Below, piece after piece: positions 23,098 to 31,477 of a stretch of 64,000 bases of DNA. How positions within the stretch are numbered: the stretch's first letter is position 1; each line of letters starts with the position of its first letter. The DNA comes from a bacterium (GTDB lineage Bacteria > Chloroflexota > Dormibacteria > Dormibacterales > Dormibacteraceae): assembly GCA_004299235.1 (NCBI GenBank), contig SCQL01000001.1:38624-102623 (forward strand). Direction: 5' to 3'. The notes under the pieces were generated by a model. It worked only from the letters and a program-made list of their open reading frames with translations, was not told the origin of the DNA and did not search any database. Both the position numbers and the translations under genes were made by a program.

Positions 23098-24513
23098 ATG
23101 GCGCTGGCTCAAACTTCGCGCGTGAGCGACTCGCCGCGCCGCTACCAGGACGTCAGCTACTGGTTGTCCTCGGCGGGCCCACTCGCACCGCGCCCGCCGC
23201 TCGACGGTTCGATCCGGGCCGACGTCGCCATCCTCGGCGCGGGCTTCACGGGCCTGTGGACGGCGATCGAGCTCCTCCGCCGCGAGCCGGGGCTCAAGGT
23301 CGTGATCCTCGAACGCGAGATCGCGGGCTTCGGCGCCTCCGGCCGCAACGGCGGCTGGTGCACGGCCGACCTCAACGCCAGCCTGACGCTGCTCACAAGA
23401 CGCTTCGGCGCCGCTGGGGCGCGAGCCGTGCAGCAGGCGATGTACGGCGCCGTCGACGAGGTTGGTAGGGCGGCGGCGGAGGAGGGCATCGACGCCGATT
23501 TCGACAAGGCGGGAGTGCTGATGCTGGCCCGCGGTCGCCACCAGGTCCCGGCCGTGGAGGCGGCGTACCGCGAATACGCCGAGGCGGGGTTCGGCGATCG
23601 CTACCAGCTCCTTGACCAAGCAGCCTGCGCGGAGCGCGTCGCCGTCGACCGCGCCGAGGCCGGCCTTTACTCCGCCGACGGCGCCGTGGTCCACCCGGGC
23701 AAGCTCGTGCGCGGGCTCGCCGAGGCGGTCGAGCGCAGAGGCGGCATCATCCATGAGAAGACGGCTGTCACCCGCTACACGACCGGCGCCCGGCCGAGCT
23801 TGGTCACCGACCGGGGCACCGTCAGCGCCGACGTGGTCGTGCTCGCGGGAGAGGCCTACCTGACCGAGCTCCCGCCGCTGCACCGGCGTCTCCTCCCGAT
23901 CTACTCGCTGATCGTCATGACCGAACCGGTCAGCGACTCCCAGCTGGCGGAAATCGGGTGGCGGCGCCGGCTCTGCCTGGCCTCCATGCGCCTGACCATC
24001 GACTACCTGTCGCGGACCCAAGACGGGCGGATCCTTTTCGGCGGTCGCGGCGCGCCCTATAACTTCGGCTCGGCGATCAAACCGCAGACCGAGCGGCACG
24101 CGCCCACCCACGCGATGCTGCGCTCGATGTTCGCGGACTGGTTCCCGAGCCTGGCCTCGGTGCCCTTCAGCCACGCCTGGGGCGGCGTCCTCGGCATGCC
24201 GCGGGACTGGATCCCAAGCTTCAGCTACGACCGCGGGCAGGGCGTCGCCATCGCCGGCGGGTACACGGGGCATGGCGTGGCCACCTCGAACCTGGCTGGG
24301 CGCGTGCTCGCCGACCTCATCACGGGGCGCCGTACCGAGCTGACCGAGCTGCCGCTGGTCGGCCATCGCTCGCCGACCTGGGAGCCCGAACCGATCCGCT
24401 GGCTCGGGGCTCGCATCGTCCAGACCGGGCTCGCCCGGGTCGACGGCCGGGCGGAGCGCAGCGACCGGCCGCCGACCGGCCGCTCCCTCGCCGAGCGTCT
24501 GAGCAGACACTGA
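23098..24513 (+). CDS. FAD-dependent amine oxidoreductase (PuuB-like, gamma-glutamylputrescine oxidase type)
   Basis: Flavoenzyme of the D-amino-acid oxidase (DAO) family. The FAD motif DVAILGAGFTGLWTAIEL is at residues 42-59, followed by VILEREIAGFGASGRNGGWC, a signature of the PuuB/OrdL branch that oxidises gamma-glutamylputrescine or similar amines. Later segments ILFGGRGAPYNF and GYTGHGVATSNLAG match the family. At 471 residues the length is normal. The next genes (Lrp-type regulator, aminotransferase remnant, polyamine transporter) support a role in polyamine breakdown. The exact amine is not determined by sequence. Confidence 0.85.
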   Translation: MALAQTSRVSDSPRRYQDVSYWLSSAGPLAPRPPLDGSIRADVAILGAGFTGLWTAIELLRREPGLKVVILEREIAGFGASGRNGGWCTADLNASLTLLTRRFGAAGARAVQQAMYGAVDEVGRAAAEEGIDADFDKAGVLMLARGRHQVPAVEAAYREYAEAGFGDRYQLLDQAACAERVAVDRAEAGLYSADGAVVHPGKLVRGLAEAVERRGGIIHEKTAVTRYTTGARPSLVTDRGTVSADVVVLAGEAYLTELPPLHRRLLPIYSLIVMTEPVSDSQLAEIGWRRRLCLASMRLTIDYLSRTQDGRILFGGRGAPYNFGSAIKPQTERHAPTHAMLRSMFADWFPSLASVPFSHAWGGVLGMPRDWIPSFSYDRGQGVAIAGGYTGHGVATSNLAGRVLADLITGRRTELTELPLVGHRSPTWEPEPIRWLGARIVQTGLARVDGRAERSDRPPTGRSLAERLSRH

Positions 24514-24519
24514 GTCTTT

Positions 24520-24539
24520 CGACGGCGAATCGTCGTTTT
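24520..24539 (+). terminator. weak intrinsic terminator after the PuuB-like gene
   Basis: CGACG and CGTCG form a 5-bp stem around GCGAAT, followed by TTTT, starting 6 bases after the stop codon. The stem is short. Confidence 0.4.
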
Positions 24540-24594
24540 AGGCCGTGGTCACGGCGGTAAACGCAGCCTAACAGGCCCCTATCAGCGAAATTCG

Positions 24595-24623
24595 TTGACA
24601 AGCGTGCCTTTGCCCACTAGCAT
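24595..24623 (+). promoter_or_regulatory. sigma70-type promoter for the lrp-pot operon
   Basis: A consensus -35 box TTGACA at 24595-24600 is followed 17 bases later by TAGCAT at 24618-24623 (4 of 6 matches to -10). Transcription would start near 24630, leaving a short leader before the ATG at 24687. Confidence 0.5.
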
Positions 24624-24686
24624 CGGCTGGCGCTCCAGCGGCGCGACGGAGTCTCGGCGGGGCAAGGGGATTGAGGAGAGCTCGGT

Positions 24687-25187
24687 ATGGGGAGACGGGC
24701 GGTCAGGACCGCGGACCCGACGATGGTGGGCCATGCGGCGTCGTCGATTGACGCCGCCGACAAGATCATCATCGAGCAGCTCCAGGAGGACGGTCGCCGG
24801 CCATACACCGCGATCGCGGCCGCGGTCGGACTGTCGGAGGCGGCGGTGCGGCAGAGGGTCCGCAACCTGATCGACGCCGGCGTCATGCAGATCGTGGCCG
24901 TGACCGACCCTCTTCGCCTGGGCTTTCGCCTCATGGCCATGGTCGGGATCAGGATCGAAGGCGACCTGATGGCCGCGGCCGGCGCGCTGGCTGCGGTGCC
25001 GGAAGTCGATTACGTCGTCCTCACCGTGGGCACGTTCGACCTTTTGGTCGAGCTCGTTTGCGAGGACCACGACCACCTGCTTCGGCTCCTCACCCAAAAG
25101 ATCCGTGTGGTTCCCGGCGTCGCTCGCACCGAGACGTTCACCTACCTCCGGGTACTGAAGGAGACCTACACCTATGGCACCCGTTGA
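24687..25187 (+). CDS. Lrp/AsnC-family transcriptional regulator
   Basis: A 166-residue one-component regulator. Residues 25-75 form the winged helix-turn-helix (IIEQLQEDGRRPYTAIAAAVGLSEAAVRQRV). The rest is the RAM ligand-binding domain (VGIRIEGDLMAAAGALAAVPEVDYVVLTVGTFDLLVELV). The start has a GAGGAG ribosome site. Its place between an amine oxidase and a polyamine transporter suggests it senses an amino acid or amine and controls this locus. Confidence 0.9.
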   Translation: MGRRAVRTADPTMVGHAASSIDAADKIIIEQLQEDGRRPYTAIAAAVGLSEAAVRQRVRNLIDAGVMQIVAVTDPLRLGFRLMAMVGIRIEGDLMAAAGALAAVPEVDYVVLTVGTFDLLVELVCEDHDHLLRLLTQKIRVVPGVARTETFTYLRVLKETYTYGTR

Positions 25188-25286
25188 GCATCTCCGCCGC
25201 TCATCGCCGGCCGCGGCGAGTTCGGCGAGTTGACCTCGGTCCTGGACCAAGTGCGCGGCGAGTCAGAGGTGAAGATGGGCCTGTGA
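25174..25286 (+). pseudogene. remnant of a class III aminotransferase gene
   Basis: Directly after the Lrp stop, in the same frame, 25188-25283 reads ASPPLIAGRGEFGELTSVLDQ and on to a TGA at 25284-25286. This is the usual C-terminal end of class III (GabT/PuuE/SpuC-type) aminotransferases. An ATG at 25174, overlapping the lrp end in another frame, begins MAPVEHLRR and could be the old start. An internal deletion joining the two ends would leave exactly this. The TGA overlaps the potA GTG as GTGA, the coupling expected if a full gene once stood here. Confidence 0.5.
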
Positions 25287-26551
25287 GGCGCCGGCTGGCG
25301 CTGGCGGACCTCGTTCCCGAGCCGCCTTCCGCTGGGGAGGCGAACGGCGCCTCGACGGGCGAGGCGGCAGCTCTTGGAGCTCGCCGGGTAGACGCGCGGG
25401 AGGCGCCCGGCGACCCGGTCGTGGTCCTCGAACGGGTCGTCAAGCGCTTCGGCGCCGCGACCGCGGTCGACCACCTGGACCTCGAGATCCGGCGAGGCGA
25501 GTTCTTCAGCCTGCTCGGGCCCTCCGGCTGCGGCAAGACCACCACCCTGCGCCTGATCGGCGGGTTCGAAGCTCCCAACGAGGGCGTGGTCAGGCTCGAC
25601 GGCCAGGACGTCACCGGGCTGCCCGCCTACCGGCGTGACGTCAACACGGTCTTCCAGTCCTATGGTCTGTTCCCGCACCTCAACGTCTTCGACAACGTGG
25701 CGTTCGGACTCCGGCGGCGTCACGTCGCCAAGAACGAGGTCGACCGCCGGGTCGTCGAGGCGCTCGACCTTGTCGGCCTCGGCGCGTATCGCCGGCGCCG
25801 GCCGGCCCAGATGTCAGGCGGCCAGCAGCAGCGGGTGGCGCTGGCTCGGGCCCTGGTCAACCGGCCGCAGGTGCTCCTCCTCGACGAGCCCCTGGGGGCC
25901 CTCGACCTCCGGCTCCGCCGCCAGATGCAGCTGGAGCTGAAGAGGATCCAGAAAGAGGTCGGCATCACCTTCGTCTTCGTCACCCACGACCAGGAGGAAG
26001 CGATGACGATCTCCGACCGGATCGCGGTCATGAGCCAGGGCCGGATCGAACAGCTCGGCCCGCCGGAGGAGGTCTACGAGCGTCCGGCGACGGTTTTCGT
26101 GGCGGAGTTCCTGGGCGTCTCCAACCTGCTCGAGGGGACCTACTTGCGCGGCCATGAAGGTTGGGGCCTGGTCGAGCTGACCGGAGGCGTGATGGTGCGA
26201 GTCCCCGCCGATCCGGCCCGCGAGCCGGGGGAGAGGCTGCACCTGGGGGTGCGTCCGGAGAAGATCGAGATCCATCCCGCCGGCGCCGCCCTCGCCGAGC
26301 CCTTGAACACGCTGGCCGGCACCCTGCGGAGCGCGGTCTTCGTCGGCGTCAGCTACCAGTACTTCTTCGAGGCCTCGGGGGGTCAGGCCCTGTCGGCCTT
26401 CGACCGCAACTCGGGCGGCGGGGCGGTCGCCCGGCCCGGGGAGGCCGTACGGCTGGCCTGGCGGCCGGAGCACACATTCGTCATCCCGGCGGACCGCGAC
26501 GAGCGGTCTCAACCGAGCCACGAACACCACATTCAAGGAGAGGAATCATGA
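25283..26551 (+). CDS. potA: spermidine/putrescine ABC transporter ATP-binding protein PotA
   Basis: ATPase of a polyamine importer. The GTG start at 25283 is chosen for its GTGA overlap with the upstream remnant and the preceding AGAGGTGAAG. It gives 422 residues, about 50 more than usual because of an N-terminal leader before [11 protein letters not shown]. Walker A GPSGCGKT lies near 79-86, the signature MSGGQQQR near 177-184 and Walker [12 protein letters not shown] near 197. The C-terminus has a TOBE domain ([28 protein letters not shown]), as in PotA/CysA-like subunits. It overlaps potD as ATGA. Confidence 0.9.
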   Translation: MRRRLALADLVPEPPSAGEANGASTGEAAALGARRVDAREAPGDPVVVLERVVKRFGAATAVDHLDLEIRRGEFFSLLGPSGCGKTTTLRLIGGFEAPNEGVVRLDGQDVTGLPAYRRDVNTVFQSYGLFPHLNVFDNVAFGLRRRHVAKNEVDRRVVEALDLVGLGAYRRRRPAQMSGGQQQRVALARALVNRPQVLLLDEPLGALDLRLRRQMQLELKRIQKEVGITFVFVTHDQEEAMTISDRIAVMSQGRIEQLGPPEEVYERPATVFVAEFLGVSNLLEGTYLRGHEGWGLVELTGGVMVRVPADPAREPGERLHLGVRPEKIEIHPAGAALAEPLNTLAGTLRSAVFVGVSYQYFFEASGGQALSAFDRNSGGGAVARPGEAVRLAWRPEHTFVIPADRDERSQPSHEHHIQGEES

Positions 26552-27819
26552 CCCGCGAGCGCGATCTTCCCCGGTACGTCGAGCCGTCGTTTCTCCGCGG
26601 GCTCACCGCGAGCCGCATCACGCGGCGAGACGCCCTCAAGGGGGCGGGCGCCCTCGGCCTGGGGACCTTCCTGGCCGCCTGCGGCGTCGGCGGCAGCACC
26701 GCGCCCTCCCGCGTCAACTGGGTGTGGGACAAGGCAACCAAGACCGGTCAGCTCGACTTCGCGAACTGGCCGCTCTACATCGACAGCACCCAGGACGCCA
26801 GCGGCGCGACGACCCACCCGTCGCTCGACCAGTTCACCAAGGACACCGGGATCAAGGTCAACTACTCGGAGCCGATCCAGGACGACCCCACCTTCTTCGC
26901 CAAGATCGCGCCCGAGCTGAAGCTGGGCCAGGCGACCGGCTACGACCTGATGGTCATCACCAACGGCATCCAGATGACCAACCTGCAGCTGAAGCACTGG
27001 CTGGTGGAGCTCGACCCCGCCAAGCTCCCCAACTTCTTCCAGAACGCCGCGCCTCGGTTGAAGGATCGCTCCTACGACCCCGGCAACCGGTTCACCATCC
27101 CCTGGCAGTCCGGGTTCACGGGCATCGCCTACAACCCGAGCCTGACCGGTCGCGAGATCACCAGCTTCGAAGACCTCTTCGACCCCAAGTTCGCGGGCAA
27201 GGTCGGCATGATGGACGGCAACCAGGACACCGGCAACCTGACTCTGATCGGGATGGGCATCAACCCGCAGAAGTCGACCCCCAAGGACTGGCAGAAAGCG
27301 GCCGACAAGCTCAAGAAGCAGCGCGACGACGGCATCGTGCGCAAGTACTACGACCAGACCTACATCAAGGCGCTCAGCGCGGGAGACACCTGGATCAGCA
27401 TGGCGTGGTCGGGAGACATCTTCCAGGCCAACCTGTCCGCGGGCAACGACGACCTCAAGTTCGTCATCCCGGTGGAGGGCGGGGTCATCTGGACGGACAA
27501 CATGTGCATCCCGGTCGGAGCCGCCCACCCGCTCGACGCCATCACCTACATGAACTACGTCTACCAGCCCGCGATCGCCGCGATGCTGGCCGAGAGCATC
27601 GACTACGTGACGCCGGTCCCTTCAGCCAAGGACGCGATCGACAAGGACGTCGCGCAGACCACCGATCCCGCCGCCAAGCAGTCGCTCCAGGCGACGGCCG
27701 GCAGCCCGCTCGTCTTCCCGTCCCAGAGCGAGTACGCGCACAGCTACTACTACCGGGAGCTCACGCCGAGCGAGGCGGGTCAGTGGAACGACATCTTCGG
27801 CGCCGTCATCCTCACCTAG
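26548..27819 (+). CDS. potD: polyamine ABC transporter substrate-binding protein PotD
   Basis: Extracytoplasmic receptor of the PotD/PotF family, 423 residues from the ATG at 26548 behind AAGGAGAGG. The N-terminus carries a twin-arginine motif (RITRRDALKGAGALG) ending in a lipobox (LAAC), so it is probably a Tat-exported lipoprotein. Mature segments LDFANWPLYIDST, IKVNYSEPIQDDPTFFAKI and PWQSGFTGIAYNPS match the spermidine/putrescine receptor family. It is coupled to potA and precedes both permease genes. Confidence 0.92.
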   Translation: MTRERDLPRYVEPSFLRGLTASRITRRDALKGAGALGLGTFLAACGVGGSTAPSRVNWVWDKATKTGQLDFANWPLYIDSTQDASGATTHPSLDQFTKDTGIKVNYSEPIQDDPTFFAKIAPELKLGQATGYDLMVITNGIQMTNLQLKHWLVELDPAKLPNFFQNAAPRLKDRSYDPGNRFTIPWQSGFTGIAYNPSLTGREITSFEDLFDPKFAGKVGMMDGNQDTGNLTLIGMGINPQKSTPKDWQKAADKLKKQRDDGIVRKYYDQTYIKALSAGDTWISMAWSGDIFQANLSAGNDDLKFVIPVEGGVIWTDNMCIPVGAAHPLDAITYMNYVYQPAIAAMLAESIDYVTPVPSAKDAIDKDVAQTTDPAAKQSLQATAGSPLVFPSQSEYAHSYYYRELTPSEAGQWNDIFGAVILT

Positions 27820-27860
27820 CGCCGGCAGCTCAGCTCGGGGTGGCGGTCAAGGAGAACGTA

Positions 27861-28733
27861 ATGGGGCGGCCGGCGCTCCGCCTCCGCTGGGGGCGGGCGC
27901 TGGCGCCATACCTGCTCGTCCTCCCGGGCGGGGCCTGGCTTTTGCTCCTCTTCGTCCTGCCGATCGTCACCCTCGCCATCACCTCGCTGCAGTCGGGGGA
28001 CTTCATCACCGGTTTCGTATTCAGCTGGAACTTCGCCAACTACCCGCTGGGGCTGCAGATCTACTCGGAGCAGTACGTCCACGCGCTCGAGTACGGAGGG
28101 TCGGCGACGATCGTGGCGCTGGTCGTCGCCTATCCCGCGGCCTACTGGATCGCCTTCCACGCCGGACCCCGCAAGTCCGCCTATCTGCTGGCGGTCCTGC
28201 TCCCCTTCTTCGTCTCCTTCGTGATTCGCACCCTGGCCTGGGAAACCCTGCTCAGCGACAACGGCCCGCTCCTCGCACCGCTCAAGGCGATCCACCTGCT
28301 GCCCGAGGACGTTCGCGTCCTCGCCACCCCGGTGGCGGTGACCGGCGGCCTCGCCTACACGTTCTTCCCCTACATGCTGCTGCCCATCTACGCCTCGCTG
28401 GAGAAGGTCGACCGCCGGCTGGTCGAGGCCGCGGGGGACCTGTACGCCAACCGCTACCAGGTTTTCCGGCGGGTGATCCTTCCCCTGTCCATCCCCGGCG
28501 TCTTCGCCGGCGTGCTGCTGACGGGCATCCCGGCGGTGGCTGACTACGTGAACCAGGACATCCTGGGGGGCGTGGGCACGACCATGGTCGGGCGCGTGAT
28601 CGAGCAGCAGTTCGAGGTCAACACCAACTATCCGCTGGCGGCCTCCCTCGCCTTCATCCTGATGCTCGGCCTGCTGGCGATGTTGCTGGTCTATCAGCGC
28701 CTCTTCGGGACCGAGGAGATCATGGGTGGTTGA
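27861..28733 (+). CDS. potB: polyamine ABC transporter permease PotB
   Basis: A 290-residue inner-membrane permease with six predicted helices. The start at MGRPALRLRWGRALAPYLL follows AAGGAG. The EAA loop is VEAAGDLYANRYQVFRRVILPL, in the second half. In family context it is PotB/PotH type. Its last 8 bases overlap potC. Confidence 0.9.
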   Translation: MGRPALRLRWGRALAPYLLVLPGGAWLLLLFVLPIVTLAITSLQSGDFITGFVFSWNFANYPLGLQIYSEQYVHALEYGGSATIVALVVAYPAAYWIAFHAGPRKSAYLLAVLLPFFVSFVIRTLAWETLLSDNGPLLAPLKAIHLLPEDVRVLATPVAVTGGLAYTFFPYMLLPIYASLEKVDRRLVEAAGDLYANRYQVFRRVILPLSIPGVFAGVLLTGIPAVADYVNQDILGGVGTTMVGRVIEQQFEVNTNYPLAASLAFILMLGLLAMLLVYQRLFGTEEIMGG

Positions 28734-29631
28734 GGAGGTGCGCGGGGCGATCGGGCCGATGCCCGCCCAGGCCCTCCCGCGCGACCCGGCGCGCCGCCCG
28801 GCGGCCGGCGTGCGCGCACGGCGCCGGTTCCGGCTGGGCTCGCTGCTCCTGCCCGCCTACACCCACCTGGTGATGCTGTGGCTGTTCGCGCCCATCATCG
28901 TCATGGTGCTCTACGGGTTCAACAACACCCACGGCCGGCTCAACATCGTGTGGTCGGGCTTCACGCTCCGCTGGTACGCAAATCCCTTCTCGATCCCCAC
29001 CATGACCTCGGCGCTGGTCGTCTCGCTCATCACGGCCACCCTGGGCATGGTGATCTCGACCGTCCTCGGGACGATGATCGCCCTTGCGGGTCACCGCTAC
29101 CACTATCGCGGCCGGACGATTCTCGACGCCGTGATGGTGCTCAACATCGCCGCCTCCGAGGTCGTGATCGGCTCCGCCATGCTGACGCTGTTCATCTCCG
29201 CCAGCATGCCGCTCGGGCTACCCACCATCGTGCTGGCCCAGGTCATGTTCTCGATCCCGTTCGTGGCCATCACGGTGCGGGCGCGGCTGGCGGGCTTCGA
29301 CCCGTCGCTCGAGGAGGCCGCCCAGGACCTCGGCGCCTCTCCGCTGTGGACCTTCTTACTGGTGACGCTGCCCGTCATCTTTCCGGGCGTTCTGGCGGCG
29401 GCGCTTCTGGCCTTCGCCCTCTGCATGGACGACTACGTGATCACCAGCTTTGTTTCCGGCAACACCCTGACGTTTCCGCTCTGGGTCTACGGCGCGACCC
29501 GGTACGGCGTACCGCCCCAGGTCAACGTGGTGGGTACCTTCATCTTCGTCGGTGGCGGGCTGGTGGCGGTCACGGGCGCGCTGGTCCGAAGCTGGCGCAG
29601 CCGCCGCCTCGCGAAAGAGGCGGCGCTCTGA
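28726..29631 (+). CDS. potC: polyamine ABC transporter permease PotC
   Basis: A 301-residue permease of the PotC/PotI type with a GTG start overlapping potB; ATG 28759 is an alternative. Six hydrophobic segments are seen, with the EAA loop EEAAQDLGASPLWTFLLVTLP and a characteristic FALCMDDYVITSFVSG segment. It is the last gene of the transporter set. The N-terminal 40 residues are a basic cytoplasmic leader. Confidence 0.9.
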   Translation: MVEEVRGAIGPMPAQALPRDPARRPAAGVRARRRFRLGSLLLPAYTHLVMLWLFAPIIVMVLYGFNNTHGRLNIVWSGFTLRWYANPFSIPTMTSALVVSLITATLGMVISTVLGTMIALAGHRYHYRGRTILDAVMVLNIAASEVVIGSAMLTLFISASMPLGLPTIVLAQVMFSIPFVAITVRARLAGFDPSLEEAAQDLGASPLWTFLLVTLPVIFPGVLAAALLAFALCMDDYVITSFVSGNTLTFPLWVYGATRYGVPPQVNVVGTFIFVGGGLVAVTGALVRSWRSRRLAKEAAL

Positions 29632-29691
29632 CCTGCGGCTCGATCAGCCGGCCGCCCGGCACACCTCATATCGAGCGCTCAAACTTGTCGC

Positions 29692-30243
29692 GTGTCCGAG
29701 AGCAGGGAGCTCGACCCGGCGACTCAGTTCCGGCAGCTCTACGACCAGGAATATCTCTCGGTCTTCCGCTCGATCCGTGCCGTCGTCCTGGATTCAGCCG
29801 CCGCTGAGGACCTGACCCAGGAGACCTTCGTCCGGGCTTACCGAGCCCGCCACCGATACACGCCCACCGCGCCGCCGGGGGCCTGGCTGCGACGGATCGG
29901 AATCAATCTCGCGATCTCCCATCTGCGCCGGCAAAAGCTCGCGCGCTTTTTGCCCGCGCGCCTGTACGTGGCGCCCGACCGGCGCGACTACGATCGGGCC
30001 GAAGCCCGGGATGTGGTCGAGAAGGCGATGGCGGCCCTGAGCCCCAAGCTGCGGGCGGCGGTGGTCCTCCACTACTACGAAGGCATGACCCGCGAGGAGA
30101 TCGCGTCGGTGTTGGGAGTGCCGGCGGGAACGGTGGCGTCCCGAATCGCCAAGGCGGTGGCGATCATGCGAAAAACCATCGGGAGCGATCAAGATCGGGA
30201 CCCTGGGCGTTCGAGAAGTGAAGGTGCCCTACGTGGAAGATAA
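29692..30243 (+). CDS. ECF-type RNA polymerase sigma factor
   Basis: A 183-residue sigma70-family factor with a GTG start. Region 2 is visible as LYDQEYLSVFRSIRAVV and DLTQETFVRAYRARHRY. Region 4 is HYYEGMTREEIASVLGVPAG followed by TVASRIAKAVAIMRK. It has the extracytoplasmic-function layout with no region 1 or 3. It is followed by a small membrane protein gene that overlaps it, the usual position of an anti-sigma partner. Targets are unknown. Confidence 0.9.
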   Translation: MSESRELDPATQFRQLYDQEYLSVFRSIRAVVLDSAAAEDLTQETFVRAYRARHRYTPTAPPGAWLRRIGINLAISHLRRQKLARFLPARLYVAPDRRDYDRAEARDVVEKAMAALSPKLRAAVVLHYYEGMTREEIASVLGVPAGTVASRIAKAVAIMRKTIGSDQDRDPGRSRSEGALRGR

Positions 30244-30511
30244 GACCACACGGGGAGGGTCGAGCGCGCCCTCCGAAGAAGACCTCGGCCGGATGATCCG
30301 GACGGCAGTGGATTCATGGACGCCACGGCGAGGTCCGGACTGGTCCGACGTCCTGATCCGCCTCGCGAGCGCCGGTCCGCCGCCATGGCTGGTGTACACC
30401 GCGGCCAGCGCCGCCCTCGTGCTGATCCTGGTCACCGCCTTCCTGGTCGGCTCGGCTCTGCAGCTCGGGGCACTGGGTCCGCAGCCCGTGCCCGCCAACC
30501 TCCACCACTAG
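30218..30511 (+). CDS. small membrane protein, candidate anti-sigma partner
   Basis: A 97-residue protein with a GTG start overlapping the sigma gene by 26 bases; GTG 30233 behind GTGAAGG is an equally good start. A cytoplasmic helical N-terminus (SEEDLGRMIRTAVDSWTP) precedes a single membrane helix (LVYTAASAALVLILVTAFLVG) and a short outside tail. There is no zinc-binding HXXXCXXC motif, so it is not a ZAS anti-sigma factor. Position and topology suggest it holds the ECF factor at the membrane. It ends in a CTAG overlap with the convergent gene. Confidence 0.6.
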   Translation: MKVPYVEDKTTRGGSSAPSEEDLGRMIRTAVDSWTPRRGPDWSDVLIRLASAGPPPWLVYTAASAALVLILVTAFLVGSALQLGALGPQPVPANLHH

Positions 30512-31458
30512 AACAGGCTCACCTCTTCGCCCACGCGCCGCTCCCTGGCGGCCGCGAGCACGACCGAAGCGGCCGCCAGGTCCCACAGCGCCAGGCCGTG
30601 CGACTCGAACAGCGTTATGCCCCGCTCGCCCGGAGGCGTCCATTGGCCCGCGAGCACCGCCCCCAGCTCAACGGCCCGGTCCCACTCGAACCGGCCCGCC
30701 TCGCGGGCCTGGATCAGGTCCCCGCTCTCGAGTTGGGCCGCGGCCAGCTGATCGACCACCACCGTTTGCGCCCTGGCGACCAGGCCGGCCGGGATTTCGG
30801 CCCGGTGGCGGAAGTTCGAGCCGGCGCCGACGACCACCGCATGCGGCTCGACCCACTCGTCCTCGATGACCGGGCGGGGGCTCGTGGTCATCGTGATGAC
30901 CACGTCGGCGCCGCGAACCGCGAGCTCGGCGCTGGCCGCCGCGATCGCCGGCACCCCGAGCTGGTCGGCCTGGTCGCGGGCGAACCGGGCCCGGCGCTCC
31001 TGGTCGCGGCTGAAGACGCGAAGCTCTTGGATCTCGAGCACGCGTGAAACCGCCAGCGCCTGGGTGGACGCCTGCCAGCCGGTGCCGATCAGGGCCACAG
31101 TCGCGGGGCCGGGAGGCGCCAGCGCGTTCACCGCGACGGCCGTCGCGGCGCCGGTGCGGTAGGCGCCCAGGAAGTCGGCTTCGATCAGAGCCTGCAGGGA
31201 GCCGTCCAGGCCGAACAGCACGACCAGGAACCGCACCCGGCCGTCAGCGACGGAGTAGGCCTTGAGCCCGGTGCAGCCCGCACCGGGGTAGGAGGCGAAC
31301 ATGACGTTGAGCCAACCGCCGGGCGCGGACGCCCGCCGGCGAGGCTCGTTCTGAGCGGCGCCCTCGCCCAGCTCGGTCATCGCGGCCCGGACCGCGGCGA
31401 TGACGCCGTCCATGTCGATGAGCTCCTGGACGTCGGCTTCGCGCAGGATCAATGCCAT
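30508..31458 (-). CDS. ornithine cyclodeaminase / mu-crystallin family protein
   Basis: A 316-residue NAD(P)-binding enzyme from MALILREADVQEL. Family landmarks: FASYPGAGCTGLKAYSV, ALIEADFLGAYRTGAATAVAV, the dinucleotide motif VALIGTGWQASTQALA, and VITMTTSPRPVIEDEW. Members deaminate ornithine to proline, or act as alanine dehydrogenase or ketimine reductase, and sequence alone does not separate these. Its start lies 19 bases from the divergent hom start, so the promoters overlap. Confidence 0.85.
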   Translation of the reverse strand: MALILREADVQELIDMDGVIAAVRAAMTELGEGAAQNEPRRRASAPGGWLNVMFASYPGAGCTGLKAYSVADGRVRFLVVLFGLDGSLQALIEADFLGAYRTGAATAVAVNALAPPGPATVALIGTGWQASTQALAVSRVLEIQELRVFSRDQERRARFARDQADQLGVPAIAAASAELAVRGADVVITMTTSPRPVIEDEWVEPHAVVVGAGSNFRHRAEIPAGLVARAQTVVVDQLAAAQLESGDLIQAREAGRFEWDRAVELGAVLAGQWTPPGERGITLFESHGLALWDLAAASVVLAAARERRVGEEVSLF

Positions 31459-31477
31459 GGCAGGGAGAATAGCGCCC

